Below are positions 25,952-38,720 of a stretch of 64,000 bases of DNA, one piece after another (the stretch's first letter is position 1; the number at the start of each line of letters is the position of its first letter). Made by a program: the position numbers and the translations under genes. The notes under the pieces are model-generated. The model had not been told where the DNA came from. It did not search any database and was given only the letters and a program-made list of their open reading frames with translations. Origin of the DNA: Ziziphus jujuba (taxonomy: Eukaryota > Streptophyta > Magnoliopsida > Rosales > Rhamnaceae); NCBI RefSeq assembly GCF_031755915.1, contig NC_083385.1:15149001-15213000 (forward strand), given 5' to 3'.

Positions 25952-26290
25952 TTAATATATAAAAATAAAAAAATATTCTAAAATTAATATATAAAAATAA
26001 AAAAATAAAAAATATATAATTTTTTAATTATATAATATATTATTTGAATTGAATTGGATTTATATTTTCAATTCATAACCAATCCAATCCATACAATTTA
26101 TAATATTTTAAATTCAATACAATCTAAATCGTTAAAAATAAATTAGGGGATGAATTTAACGGGTTGGATTGGATTTGGCCGGCCCTGTCACTCACTTCCA
26201 CTCTTATTATTCTCTGTGGCCTTTTTGGCTTCGCTGTTGCGTTGCGTTGTTCTATTCAAAACAGAGCAGCAAAAACAAAAACGAAAAAAA
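23063..26290. other. Intergenic between dehydrogenases A and B
   Basis: No gene is recognised. The contents are a two-copy tandem repeat (about 24,907-24,949 and 25,006-25,048, period about 99 bp), several (ta)n runs, and a block from about 25,120 to 26,180. That block has ends rich in 'ttggatt' and 'aatccaa' words facing each other, which looks like a decayed non-autonomous element, though I could not fix its termini. The last 100 bp should be the leader of copy B. Confidence 0.5.
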
Positions 26291-27922
26291 ATGGTAAAAG
26301 CTCCAGTAGAAGAGCACCCTAAGGCAGCGTTTGGATGGGCAGCCAGAGATTCTTCTGGCCTCCTCTCTCCCTTTAATTTCTCTAGGAGGTTCTTTTTCTC
26401 ATCTTGTTCTCCTTCATTTTTATGTAGGATTTGTCTTTTTTAGCTCTTCATTCAAATAAATAAGTAAATAAATAAACGCTCTCCGTTTTTGGGTTTGTGT
26501 GGGTTCTATTTTCATGGCTTGGATGTGCAGGGAAACAGGGGAAAAAGACGTTAGATTCAAAGTATTGTATTGTGGAATTTGCCACTCCGACTTGCACGTG
26601 GTCAAGAATGAATGGGGGAATACTGTTTACCCTGTCGTTCCTGGGTATATAAACTCTACCTTTATTCAAGATTTATAATATAGTTTCAGTTTTTTCCAAT
26701 TTTTTTTTTTTAAACATTAATTTCATCGCTAATTTTTCTAATGGATTTTGATTTAAATTTGGTATTTTATATTCTTGGTTTTTGCCACCAAACTATATTA
26801 AATTAATAAAAAAATAATACCCAAATGAATTTGGGCAAATTGCACAGGCATGAACTTGTGGGTATAGTGACAGAGGTTGGTACCAAAGTGCAAAAGTTCA
26901 AAACTGGGGATAAAGTTGGTGTTGGATGCCTGGTTGGAGCTTGCCATTCCTGCAACAACTGTGCCAATGACCTTGAAAATTACTGCTCAAAAGTCATATT
27001 CACCTATGGTGGTTCCAAGTACCATGATGGAACCACCACATATGGAGGTTACTCAGACACCATGGTGGCCGATGAGCACTATATAGTCCGCATTCCTGAT
27101 AACGTACCACTTGATGCTTCTGCCCCACTTCTGTGTGCTGGGATTACTGTTTACAGCCCACTCAGATATTTCGGATTCGATAAACCCGGTTTGAATATAG
27201 GTGTGGTTGGGCTCGGTGGACTAGGACATGTGGCAGTGAAATTTGCCAAGGCTATGGGAGTTAAGGTTACAGTGATCAGTACCTCCCCTAACAAGAAGAA
27301 GGAAGCTATTGATCATCTTGGTGCTGATTCATTTCTGGTTAGCACTGACCAAGATCAGATGCTGGTATGTCTTCCACTTTGATTGAAATTTATGGCACGA
27401 TTTTATGTATTCCAACTGTTTGATTCTTTTGGGGTGTGTGTTGAATGTGAAGGCTGCTATGGGGACATTGGATGGAATAGTTGATACAGTTTCTGCAGTC
27501 CATCCACTTCCTACTTTGATTGGTCTATTGAAGTCTCATGCAAAACTTGTTATGGTTGGTGCACCAGATAAGCCACTTGAGCTGCCAGCTTTTCCTCTGC
27601 TGTTGGGTAAGAGTGAAGTTAAATCTTAGAATTGCTAAATTGGGTTGATGTAAACAATAATTGAATATTAAAACCTTTGATTGTGTTTTTTGACAAGCAT
27701 GTAAAAAAATTTGGAATGACAGGAAGGAAGACGGTAGCTGGTAGTTGCATTGGAGGGATGAAGGAGACTCAAGAGATGATTGATTTTGCGGCCAAACACA
27801 ACATAACAGCTGACATTGAAGTTATACCGATTGATTATGTAAACACTGCCATGGATCGTCTTGCAAAGGGTGATGTTAAATATCGATTTGTCATTGATAT
27901 TGGGAAAACATTAAAGTGTTAG
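26291..27922 (+). CDS. Cinnamyl-alcohol-dehydrogenase-like protein (copy B)
   Basis: This is the most compact copy, with five short-intron exons: 26291-26388, 26531-26644, 26848-27364, 27453-27606, 27723-27922 (stop TAG). It predicts 360 aa, the usual family length, with every splice site GT..AG and no lesions. It starts with the class hallmark '[18 protein letters not shown]'. Catalytic zinc ligands are C50 ('GICHSDLH'), H72 and the Cys in 'LLCAGIT'. The structural lobe is '[15 protein letters not shown]'. The dinucleotide motif is 'GLGGLGH', followed by '[12 protein letters not shown]', consistent with NADP(H) use. Exon 3 has one extra codon ('GGSKYHD') compared with F and G. A candidate poly(A) signal AATAAA lies at 28,081. 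The substrate is unknown; mannitol, cinnamyl/sinapyl and monoterpenoid aldehydes are all used by relatives. Confidence 0.92.
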
Positions 27923-30619
27923 GTAGTAATTTTTATATGACAAGTATGATTTATTATGATTTTTATGTCATTATGATGAGAATAGAAAATCATATGCTTG
28001 GTTCAGTTTGTTTTGGAGTGTGTTGGTTCTGGATCAACTCTGTGTTACAAAACTCTGATTTCTACATATGAGTATTGTTGAATAAAATAATGAAATGATT
28101 TCATTTTTAGTAACGAAATTCATTTTCTCTTTTTAGTATTGGAACCGTTGAGAGAATAGATGCCTTTATAACTGCGATTTAAGCGTTGTAATAAAAGATG
28201 ACTGGTGAACCGACAAAGCAGAAAACTCTGTCAGGACCATACCATGTGGAGATAGTTAATGATGAATGCATTGGGACCAATTTTTACAATTATTACGTTT
28301 GGTCTCTGTCACCGAGATCTTTATCATCTATATAAATATTCATAAAGAAATTCTGACCCTGAATTTGTATGTCTGAAAATACATGGTCGTTTTGTTTCAT
28401 CAATTGGTTTATGGCTGAAAAAATTTGTACATAACAGTAGAGTGGACAAAAAAAATCTCAAAGGTGCTAAAATTTTTTATGCTTTATTCTTACAACTTTT
28501 AAGAATAAATTATAAAAAAATAAAAACCTATATTATTGTTGAAATTGCCTTTTTTTGTGAAAATTAATTTGTAATATATATCCTACTTTATAAATTTCTG
28601 CCGAAGAATATTTCATGAAGAGTGGATATGGATTTTTGGTGAAAAATAGTAAATGGGATTTGGGCCACCCAGTTTATTGGATGGCAGATTTTCTTGAACT
28701 CCAATTTGAGGAAAGATCGTGAAAAAAAACAAGAAAAGACAACCACATGAAATAAAAAAAGTTGAAAGTAGGTGAAAAAGTAGGTGGAGGTTCATGAAGC
28801 ATGGCTGGATCTTTGCAGTCCTGTGGTGCATGGGCAGTGGGCTAGCTTTTAATCTTTCAGATTCAGAATTAATGCCTCTCAAACGGGATTCCCAAGAGCA
28901 CCGCTTCACCTATCACAAATAGGTGTGACCCACGTGGGACCATAAAAAATTTGCTGCTGCTGAAACCCTAATATTTTCTATTGCTTAAAAAAAAAAAAAA
29001 AAAAAAAAAAAGTCTCAGTCCTGGGTTGATTGTTCGAGAATTCCAAATACTTGGAAACTTGGCACTATTACATTCTAAATTCTATTTGGATGGATATTTT
29101 CCATCTTAAAAATCTTTTTTCTTTGCTTTTGCATTCCAAACTCATAAATTTTGATTTTTCTGTTAAAATATTGAATAGAAGGTATAAATTGCAAATTTAA
29201 AGAATAAAATACAAACAGTTCTGAATAAACAAATTAATTAAAAAAATGTTATAGATGATTATTATTTTCCTAATAAGTTAGTAAAAGAAATTGAAAATTT
29301 GCTTGTGTAATTCTTCAAAAATAAAAATAAAATATTTACATATAATTGATGTTCTTAAAAAATAATAAATAAACACCTATAAAAAAATTAAAACATGTAA
29401 TTTTTCAAATAATAGATTTTCTAAAATAATAAATAAATAAAGATTAATAAAAAATTTGAACATGCATTAAAACATCATTTTCTTTGGAAAAGTAAAAAAA
29501 TATATAAAATATTAAAAAATTCTTATATGTAATTTTTTTAAAAACAATACATATAAATATAAAAAATACATGTAATAAATTAAAAAACATATTTTATAAA
29601 AATAATTTTCCAATTTGTCTTTTATATTTTATAGATAACTTATTTTTTTTTATATAGGTGTGTATGTTTTTATTTTACTATTTAGGATCTCTATAATATG
29701 TACAAATTATTATTTAAAATTTATAAAATAAAATTGATATCCTAAAGAAAATACACAGACCAATAAAAAAAAATTTGAACAAGCATACAAAAAAAATTGA
29801 AAAAGTAAAAATCTCATAAAATATTCTTGTAAATAATAAATATAAATATAAAAATATATAATAAATAAAAGAACGTACTTTAAAAAATATATATTTTAAA
29901 AATTTTCTTTTATATCTTATAAATACTTTATAATTTTTTTTAAGGTCTTTATGTATATTGAGTGGAATTTGAAATGCATAACAACATTTTTTTAAGGTAT
30001 TTTAGGATGGAATATATTTTTTTAAGATTGTTATTTTTTTAATAAAATAAATAAAATAAATGCGATATATTATTTTTCACACAATGAAGTAAATAATATA
30101 GTTATTTTTAGAAGGAAACTAAATATTTAATAAATGAATTATATAAAAATATTAATTTGATGATAGGTAATTTAAAATTTAATTATATTATTTTTAAAAA
30201 TAACATAAATTATATGTAATATTTGATGAATTAATAAAATATGATTGGATAGGTATATGACAATTATGATATCGAATCTGTTATTATATGTTTGCTCTAG
30301 TTTTTGTTGTTTTTGATGTTTAAACGATTTTTCTTTATCCATGGGCAATGAGTTTTGATGTATTGGAGGGATCCGTATTTGTAGAAGTTTTAAAAATCTC
30401 TCCCCAAACCGTGCATGATTCAATGGCTAGGATAGGTATATGACAAATATGGTAGACGATACTTTTTTTGCTTTTTTACAATTTTTTATTTTTTTTTATT
30501 TTTTTTTATTTTTAAGTTTGACCAACTTTTCTGCTACAGCCTCCAAAATTTAAAATTTATGGATTAGGATTTCTACACCAATGTTTGTAAATAAATAAAT
30601 AAAAACAGTAAGCAAAGAA
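27923..30619. other. Intergenic between dehydrogenases B and C
   Basis: No gene is recognised. It contains the 3' flank of B, an A30 tract near 28,987 and an extremely AT-rich block (about 29,150-30,050) with vaguely repeated words such as 'aaaatttgaaca', possibly a decayed repeat array. The upstream homology shared by pseudogenes C and D begins near 30,620. Confidence 0.5.
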
Positions 30620-30793
30620 CTGTTCAAATACGTACGTGTCTCAATTTCCATTATGTCCAAATTTCACTATGTTTATCACCAATTCTGTGTATATTTATAT
30701 GAAAATGAAGCACATTCTTCCTTTTTTTTCTTTTTTTTTTTTTTTTTCCTTAGCGGACTAAAACTTGCCACATTTTCACTCTCTCTCTCTCTC

Positions 30794-30829
<36 letters not shown>

Positions 30830-31211
30830 AGCCTCTAAAGAGACTAAAGTCTGTGGCTTATTATTATTACTTCTGCTGTCCTTTCTCTTTTCTTATTATT
30901 ATTACTTTTTTTCTTGTTTTTTCTTTTTTGTGAAAGTCCTTTGTCCTTTTTTATTCTCCGCGAGGTAAAATCAATTAGATTCTGAATCATTATTTTATAA
31001 TATTTTAATATATAATAAAAATAATAATAAAAATTTTAAATATTAAATTATATCAATTATTTTAAAATTATATTAATTCATTTGTATTACATATTAAAAA
31101 TTTATATAAAAATAAATAATTCAAAAATCACATCATTTTTTTCCCATTCTCCACAAAGTCCTCTTTCTTTAATTTATTCACATTTCAATCCTCGATGCTG
31201 AATTTAAGAAT

Positions 31212-31543
31212 GATGAAATACATATGTGACAAATTTAGCTGGTTTAAAAATTTTCTTTTTTAATATTGGGGACCAGGATGTCTTTCTCATTTTTTTTAGA
31301 ACTTTATATTTTCATGATTTTTTTTAATAGTTTTAAAAATAAAAAAATTTCGTTTACACTCTTTCAGTTGATTATGAGATTTGATAAAATACATATGTGA
31401 CAAGTTTAACTGGTTTACAAATTTTCTTTTTTAATGTTGGGGATTGGGAAGTCTTTCTCATTTTTTACGATTTTTATTTTCATGATTTTTTATTTTTAAA
31501 TAAATCTAAAAATAAAAAAATTATTTACACTCTTTCAGCTGTA
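31212..31543. repeat. Two-copy tandem duplication in intron 1 of pseudogene C, period 171 bp
   Basis: 'gaaatacatatgtgac'/'aaaatacatatgtgac' and all following landmarks ('ggtttacaaattttct', 'gtctttctcatttttt', 'tttacactctttcag') occur twice in order, at 31212-31382 and 31383-31543. Copy D has the segment once (about 33,385-33,480). Confidence 0.85.
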
Positions 31544-32699
31544 TTTTAACTATAGTTAGATTTATGATTATGAAAAATCATATTCACAGCTTATTTGTAA
31601 ATTTTTTTATTAGTATCTACAGTTAAAAAAATTTCAATATAAATATGACAAAATTGAAAAGATATAAATAAAATTTAATTTTTTAAAATACTCTTATTAA
31701 TTTGATTTTTCTTGCTGAACTTATTTGGTTTCCAGGGAGCGGGAGAAGAGGACGTGACATTGAAAGTGGTACACTGTGGGTTATGCCACTAGGACCTACA
31801 CCGTATCAAAAACTAATGGGGCACTTTCTGCCTATCCTATGGTCCCGGGAACTCTTATTCGATGCTATCTATTATTAAGAAATTACAATAATTACGATTA
31901 ACAATTATCAATTTTTTTATTTTTAAAAACATGCAAATAATTTTATAAAACTAGAAAAATTTTAAAAACCAATTTACAAATTGGGGACTGCACACCTTTA
32001 ATAATACATCTTTGGCCTTCCCAATTTTGAAGTTGATTTTGGAACTTAGCTTAGCTAATTGAATTGAACTCCCTGATAACCTTCTTAACTATCAAAAATT
32101 AAACTGAACTGGGCATTCAATTTCATTTCATGGAGGCATGAGATTATTGGTGAAGTGACAGAGATTGGAAGCAGAGTTCAAAAAGTTCAAAGTTGGAAAT
32201 GAAGTTGGTGTGGAATGCATGATAGGAGCTTGCCTCTCCGGTGATAACTGCACTATAAACCTCGAGAATTATTGCTCCAAATTGCCACACATGGTGGTGC
32301 CGAGTATTATATACGATGGAACTACCACATCTGGAGGCTACTCCAATATCATGGTGGCTGATGAATACTTTCATAGTTCTCACACCTGAAATACTGCCTC
32401 TTCATGCTTCTGCACCTCTCGTATGTGCCGGAATTGCAGACTACAGCCCAGTAAGATATTTTGGGCTTGACCAGCCCGGGATGTATGTGGGTGTTGTTGG
32501 GCTGGGTGGATTCGGCCACTCGGCTGTGAAATTTGCCGAGGCAATGGGGGTTTAAAGTTACTGTGATCAATAGATCTCCTGTAATAAGAAAGAAGGTGTA
32601 CAACTTCTTGGTGCTTGTTCATTTTCGGTGAGAATTGACCAAGAGCAAATGCCGGTACATAATGTAACGAGTGGTAAATATATTGATGTTGAATTCAAA

Positions 32700-32710
32700 G
32701 TGTTCATGGT

Positions 32711-32745
<35 letters not shown>

Positions 32746-32763
32746 GTGAAAGGTGTTCATGGT
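32700..32763. mobile_element. Poly(T) micro-insertion with 11-bp target duplication
   Basis: Perfect direct repeats 'gtgttcatggt' at 32700-32710 and 32753-32763 enclose a 42-bp segment made of g, T33 and 'ggtgaaag'. The paralogous site in D (about 34,495-34,515) has one copy and no long tract. On the minus strand this reads '..cacc' plus A33, like a retroposed poly(A) tail with almost no body. Confidence 0.65.
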
Positions 32764-33228
32764 TTTTATTTGTATTGATAATATTTCTTTCTTGCATTGG
32801 TTGTCGTAGCATAGCAGCCACTTGAGCTACCAGTTTTTACTTTGCCTAAAATTTAGAGTTTAAGAAGGCAGTATTTATTTATTTATTTATTTTTTGGGTG
32901 GAGCAATTAACTTGCTTCAGATGCTTTTTGACCAACTTTGACCGTTCGAAGCAGGACAATTTGTTTGTATGCCGGGATTGACCTCTTCTGTCTCGCACTT
33001 GGCTCATCGAATACGTGTCTCAATTTCCATTACCTCACCAAATACGTCACTGTTAGTGTTTGTCACCAATCCTATGTATATTTATATGAAAATGATGCAC
33101 ATTTGTTTTTTTCTTGAGGACTAAAAATTGACACAGTTTCATTCTGTCTCTCAGCCTCTTGAGAGACTTGAAGTTTGTGGTTCGTGTTGTTGGGTTGCTT
33201 CAGAGTTCAGAAAGAATAGTGGAATACA

Positions 33229-35139
33229 ATGGTGAAAGCTGCAGTTGGATGGGCGGCCAAAGATTCTTCTGCTGTCCTTTCTCCTTTCTTATTCTCCAGA
33301 AGGTCCTCTCTTTCACTGATATTTCAGTTTTTAGAAACCCTATTTCATCAGGCATCGAATTTCTTTTCAGTATTGATTCTAAGTTTTGATGAAACACATA
33401 CGGGACAAATTTCAGTGGTTTACAAATTTTCTGTTTTAATAGTCTTTCTCATTTTTTTGTATTTTTGTATTTTTGATTTTTTTTTTTAATTTTTAAATGA
33501 TTTTGAAAACTCTTATTAATTTGTTTTTTCTTGCTGTAACTTATCTGGTTTCCAGGGAAACGAGAGAGAAGGACGTGACATTGAAAGTGTTATATCGTGG
33601 CATATGCCACTCAGACCTACACCATATCAAAAACGAATGGAGCACTTCTGTCTATCCTATGGTCCCCGGGTACTCTCATTTAATGCTATGTATTATTATG
33701 AAATTATAATCATTAAGGTTCAGCATTATTTTCTTCGATTTATAAAGATATGCAAACGATTTTATAAACTAGAGAAAAAAAAAATAATCACATGCTACTT
33801 TATAAATTAGGGACACATACCTCTAATAATAATTTAAAATAATACATCTTGGCCAGCCCAATTTTTAAGTTAATTTTTTAACCTAGCAATCTAATTGAAT
33901 TGAACTCTCTGAAAACTTCTTAACCATCAAAAATAGAACTGAACTGGGATTTTATTTCATGCAGGCATGAAATTATTGGTGAAGTGACAGAGGTTGGAAA
34001 CAAAGTTCAAAGTTGGAGATAAAGTTGGTGTGGGATGTATGATAGGAGCTTGCGTCTTCTGTGATAGCTGCACCAAAAACCTCGAGAATTATTGCCCCAA
34101 AATGATAGCCACGCATGGTGGTTCAGAGTATTATGATGGAACTACCACATTTGGAGGCTACTCCAACATCATGTTGGTTGATGAACACTCACTTTGTGGT
34201 TCTCATACCTGAAATGCTGCCTCCTGATGCTTCTGCTCCTCTGTTATGTGCTGGGATTACAGTCTATAGCCCATTGAGATATTTTGGGCTCGATCAGCCC
34301 AGGACACATGTGGGAGTTGTTGGGCTTGGTGCGCTTGGACATGGGGGCCAAGGTGACTGTAATCAGTACCTCTCCTAGCAAGAAGAAAGAAGCTATTGAA
34401 CATCTTGGTGCTGATTCATTTTTGGTGAGCAATGACCAAGATCAATTGCAGGTACATAATGTAATTATTGGTACGATATATTGATGATGAATTTCAAGGT
34501 GTTAAATGGTTTTTTTATTCGTATTGATAAATTTCTTGATTTTTATTTTTTTGTTTGGTAGGCTGGTTTGATTTCTGAATTTTAAGGTTGCCATGGGCAC
34601 AATGGATGGCATTATCGATACGGTCTCAGCAGTCCACCCGATAATGCCTTTGATTAATCTGTTAAAGTCTCATGGAAAGCTAATCTTGGTTGGTATGGCA
34701 GAGCAGCCACTTGAGCTACCAGTTTTTCCTTTGCTTATCGGTAATTCATCTTCTATTGGCTTGAATACATAGAATTCAGGAAATTTAATATTCTTATTGG
34801 GCGACTGGAAGAGTGTTCATTAATCATATATATCCAAAGTATGTGTTTAAGTGGAAAAACTGGTTTTGGAATAATGGAATATGTATCTTGTGCACTATTC
34901 CTAAATGGAACCTACTGTAATGTGGAATGATAGGAAGGAAGATAGTGACTGGTAGTGTGATTGGAGGAATGAAAGAGACACAAGAAATGATTGATTTTGC
35001 AGCAAAACACAACATAACAGCTGATATAGAGGTCATTCCTACTGATTATGTGAACTCTGCCATGAAGCGTCTTGAGAGAGCAAATGTTAAATACCGGTTT
35101 GTCATCGATATCGGCAATACATTGAAGTCTTGCTCTTAA
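33229..35139 (+). pseudogene. Cinnamyl-alcohol-dehydrogenase-like gene, frameshifted (copy D)
   Basis: All five exons and splice sites are present: 33229-33302, 33556-33669, 33965-34451, 34587-34740, 34934-35139. Exon 1 is short (25 residues against 33 in B), and the Cys before 'GICHSDLH' is Arg, which does not touch the zinc ligand. Exon 3 is broken at three places: about 8 nt are lost near 34,003-34,016 in a 'gttcaaaagttcaaa'-type repeat, about 4 nt are gained near 34,185 ('cactcact'), and about 26-29 nt are lost near 34,345, removing the helix after the Rossmann motif 'GLGALGH'. Exons 4 and 5 remain fully open to the stop. The upstream region keeps a TGACG motif (acgtca at 33,044) and a TATA-like stretch about 30 bp later. 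This is a recent pseudogene; no functional protein is expected. Confidence 0.85.
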
Positions 35140-35894
35140 ATTATGTAAAATTCCAGCTTATATGTGCACATGCATGATCCAGTGCTAGGCTCTCACACAC
35201 ATACATAGATGTTATCTACAGTAGACCAGATCTATTGAATAATTCCTCATATTAGATATTAAAATCGGTGAGAAGTATGTCAATATTAGTATTGATACAT
35301 TTTGTACACAAGGAAATTATTAATGAAGTGAGATATTTTGATCACAAACAAACACCCTGCGGTTTTTATCTACTCTTTAATGCTATCTTCCATAAATTAA
35401 CTTCTATGAAAGACTTGTGCAGGACCAAATAGGCCTCCAGACAAGAGTCTCTGTTCTGATTATATAACAGAGTCCTATAGCTTGAGTAATTAATTGACGT
35501 CAACATCAATTGAATAACTTTTCAAATAAGTAATGAAGGTAATGAAGGGACATAATTAATTAAGTAGAATTATATTTAATAGTTTGTAAGTCGATTATTA
35601 TGTCCGATTATCATAGATACTTTGACAAACTTAGGTTTGTGGTTTGTTAATTCAGTTCCAAAGCCTCCAACTTTGATTTTCTGAATCCTGTGTTATGAAC
35701 TTATGACTGGATTTTAGTCGAAAATCCGGCCAGATATGATGTGCCTTGGTTTGTTTTTTTTTTTTTTTTTTGGTTAAACTCCCTCGAAATTACCAAAAGG
35801 TAAAACATTATATCTAAAATTTATTTTTTTGGTGAATAAAATTATAAGCTATGAGCGAATGTTGGAAAAGCATACAATTTTGAGGTGGTTTAAC
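35140..35894. other. Intergenic between copies D and E
   Basis: This is the 3' flank of D. It contains a T tract near 35,757-35,775 followed by 'ggttaaactccctc', which on the minus strand resembles the '..aacc' plus A-tail end of the SINE-like elements. No gene is recognised. Confidence 0.5.
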
Positions 35895-38720
35895 TTGCCT
35901 TAGCTCACCAGGTACGTCACTCAACTTCACCCTGTTTGTCACAACACTATGTGTGCTTGTATCAGTGTTCTAAAAGGAGAGAAAAAGCACTACCTAAGCA
36001 CATCTAGGTGTGATACTTTTAAATAATGTCTCGTATAGTATTAAAATTAAAAAAAATTAAAAAATGATCAACGTTGTGTTGACCACCTAATGCGTGCTTA
36101 GGCACTAAAATGCACGAACCTTTTTATTCAATTTTTTTTTAAAAAAATTATTTTTTAAAAAATATTAAAAAATAATTCATAAGAAATTAAAAAATAAAAA
36201 TAAAAAAATAAAAAGATGGAAAATTTTTTAAGATTAATTTTCTTTTTTCTTAAACAAAAAAAATGAAAATATAATGTATAAGGATTAAGGAATTGGAGAG
36301 AAAATTTAACAAAAAAAGGAAAAATGAAATTAAAAAAAATGAAATTAGAGACTCGATTAGCAACCAAGTGATGCTAGTGATGCACAATCATAGATTGCCG
36401 AAGGTTGTGATGATGAGGGAAATGATGATGAGCTGGAAAATGATATGTTACTACCTAATATAGATTCGAGAAATGCTTAAGTTGAAATTAAAGAGCCCGA
36501 AAAAAATAATTTTGTATTTGATGGCATGGTAGATGAGTTGGATGAAGATGTAGATATTAAATTGGAGTCCAATAAAGAGTTAGACAAGAGTTAGATTATA
36601 GTAATAGTTAAAGTATATATTAATCTAGGAATTCTTAGGTACTTGTAAATTTGTAATATATATGTTTTGAAACTAATTTGTTGTTGAAAACTTGAAAAAC
36701 ATAAATTTTCACATATCTGTTATAGTCAATTATATGCTAATTCATATTTATTGCACATACAAAGGTAATATAGACTTATATATAAATAATTTTATCCAAA
36801 ATTAATAAGTTAAAAAACCATAATACCCATATAATTAAAATAAATTTATTCATTAAAATCAAACCATTATAACCTATAATCGAAGACTTATTACAACTCC
36901 AAATTAATCTTCTTACATGATAAAATTTACTACAATAGAGAAGCCCAGCATCAATATTTCCAATGAGTCTCTATCTTCCATGATTAATTTTTGTTTTCTT
37001 CTCAATCAAATACGACTGAGTCATTTTTATTCCTTTTTCAAATTCAAATATTATACAATATTGATTTGGAATCAAAGCTGTAACTAAAAATGTAATACAT
37101 GCATTGTAGAAAATACATATAATTTACCACATGTGAAGCTCACAAACCATTATTCACCCCAAAAAAAAAAAAAAAAAAAAGCATAATCACATTTAGGAGC
37201 TTGTACACGTATACCATACTTTTTTGAAAATAGAAAAAAAGAATCAAAAGAGAGAAAACGGTGAACAATTGTACCTAGACTGCTTGGCCGAATTGGATAT
37301 ACCACATAAAAATTAGTTTGTAATTTTTTGGTGACCAAGCTATATAATATTACCTAGTGAAATCCCACAACCGTAAGAGAACAAAAAAATAAAAATAAAA
37401 ATAAAATAAGAAGTATATTATTTTATTGAGCAACTGATGTTGGGTTTCTCTGTTTCAGTGGATTTACAGAAGATAAATTTGAGGCTATGATGAGTGCTTG
37501 TTTAGGTACAAATTAATTTCCTAAACTTATAAAGGTATTATGTGCTTTAATTAGATGGACATTATAGTCTTTCAACTTATTAATTTTGAATGAAATTATC
37601 TATATTTTTTATTGAGGAAGGAAAATGCAAGTAGAAGGGAATTTTCTGTAAAAATACAAAAGACAAGGATAATTATGAAAATCTTTTAAACTAGATGGTA
37701 ATATTTTGTTATTGTCCCAATTAATTATGAACATAAAATGAAGTAACACATATAAAATATTCACTAAAAAAATGCAAAGCAATTCAAAATATAAATGCAA
37801 GCAAAAAATTACGTTTTTATATCAAATTTAAATAAATTTACCAAATTAACCTTCTACCATTAAATTAAAGGGAAGGAGTTGATGGTTGGGGGATGAGTAA
37901 CGAACTTGAAAATTTCAAGCAGTTAATGATATTTTTTCAAACCTAAAAGGGGTCTATGAAATTTTTCCATACAAATATATATGTGTTTCTTTCTTTTACG
38001 GGCAAGCTATCCTTTTATATAAAATGATTCAATTATGTGTTTTACATGTAAATCAACAGGATGGTTCTGATGCCAATTTGGATGATAATGGAACAAATCA
38101 AATGGAGTATAGTTTTTATTTATTTATTTATTTTAAAAATTTTTCAGCTTCGTGCTTAATATTCTCCTGAATTAATATTATAAGTGACCCATATTGATTT
38201 TCTATTTAGGGTTGGAAGAGGATCTTTCTTTCTTCTTCTTCTCTTTTTTTTTTTTTTTTTTTTTTGGGAATTTATTTGTTTATTTATTTATTTTTGTTGT
38301 TATGAGTCTATCTGTGTGAACTAATTTGGGCACGGTAGTTGCATAAAGACGCACGTGACATTTAATTTAAGGCGTTCTATTGTGGTATGTCGATTGGGTC
38401 TACACAACATCAAGAATGATTGGAACATGCATGTCTATCCAATGTTTTTAAAGTAGAAGAAATTTGTTTAGAACGATGTCATTTATGGGCTTAATTTCTC
38501 TAAAAACTTGTAGAACGTCTACAATTAAAGGAAGGAATATATTGGCTGGTACGTTGTATGATTGGAGGAATCCAAGAGACAAAATAGACGATTTATTTGC
38601 AGCTAAACACAGCAAAAGAATTTTTAATTTTTGTGATTTAATTTTATTATTTTTGTTTGAAGTAGATTTTCCAAATTTCCAAAATGGATCATGTGAACAT
38701 TCACATCCGTGTACCGACTT
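35895..38720 (+). pseudogene. Cinnamyl-alcohol-dehydrogenase-like relic (copy E)
   Basis: Three collinear remnants are recognised. About 35,900-35,962 matches the promoter of D ('ctcaccaggtacgtcact', 'tttgtcacaa'). About 38,341-38,450 matches exon 2 ('cacgtgacattta', 'ctacacaacatcaagaatga', corresponding to the DLH-IKND region) but with the zinc-ligand Cys changed to Ser and no clean frame. About 38,525-38,615 matches the start of exon 5 ('ggaaggaatatattggctgg', 'gattggagga', 'gcagctaaacac'). Exons 1, 3 and 4 are not found. A hAT-like remnant begins right after the promoter fragment. The 3' flank (about 38,790-39,180) is shared with the flanks of F and G. Confidence 0.7.
35966..36640 (+). mobile_element. 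hAT-like transposon remnant
   Basis: The stretch begins 'cagtgttctaaaa', a form common for hAT terminal repeats, and is followed by 'acctaatgcgtgcttaggc'-type sequence. At about 36,365-36,600 a broken frame is rich in Asp and Glu ('DDEGNDDELENDM', 'VDELDEDVDIKLES'), like the acidic tail of a transposase. No matching right terminus or target duplication was found. The class assignment is an inference from these features. Confidence 0.35.

Larger units (their letters stand above)
30620..32848 (+). pseudogene. Cinnamyl-alcohol-dehydrogenase-like pseudogene (copy C)
   Basis: This is a tandem duplicate of copy D that can no longer encode the enzyme. The promoter and leader (about 30,640-30,850) align with D at 33,010-33,185. 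Exon 1 is reduced to fragments around 30,870-30,965 with no start codon. Exon 2 (31736-31848) has a one-base loss near its start, two in-frame stops (at 'ccactag' and 'aactaa') and a destroyed donor (GA for GT). Exon 3 (about 32136-32654) has a mutated acceptor (GGAG for GCAG), frameshifts near 32,178 and 32,550, and has lost Cys residues of the zinc lobe. Only the last about 40 bp of exon 4 remain (32,810-32,848), and exon 5 is missing. Intron 1 contains a 171-bp tandem duplication, and a T33 insertion lies before the exon 4 fragment. Confidence 0.9.

Noticed and set aside
26150..26443. 97-residue open frame beginning '[10 protein letters not shown]' over the start of dehydrogenase B
   Set aside because: It is out of frame with the five-exon gene model, whose ATG at 26,291 begins the conserved N-terminus.
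30653..30968. Open frames with Ser-Leu and Phe runs upstream of pseudogene C
   Set aside because: They cover a poly(T) tract and a (tc)n run within the leader homologous to copy D, and the same region in D is non-coding.
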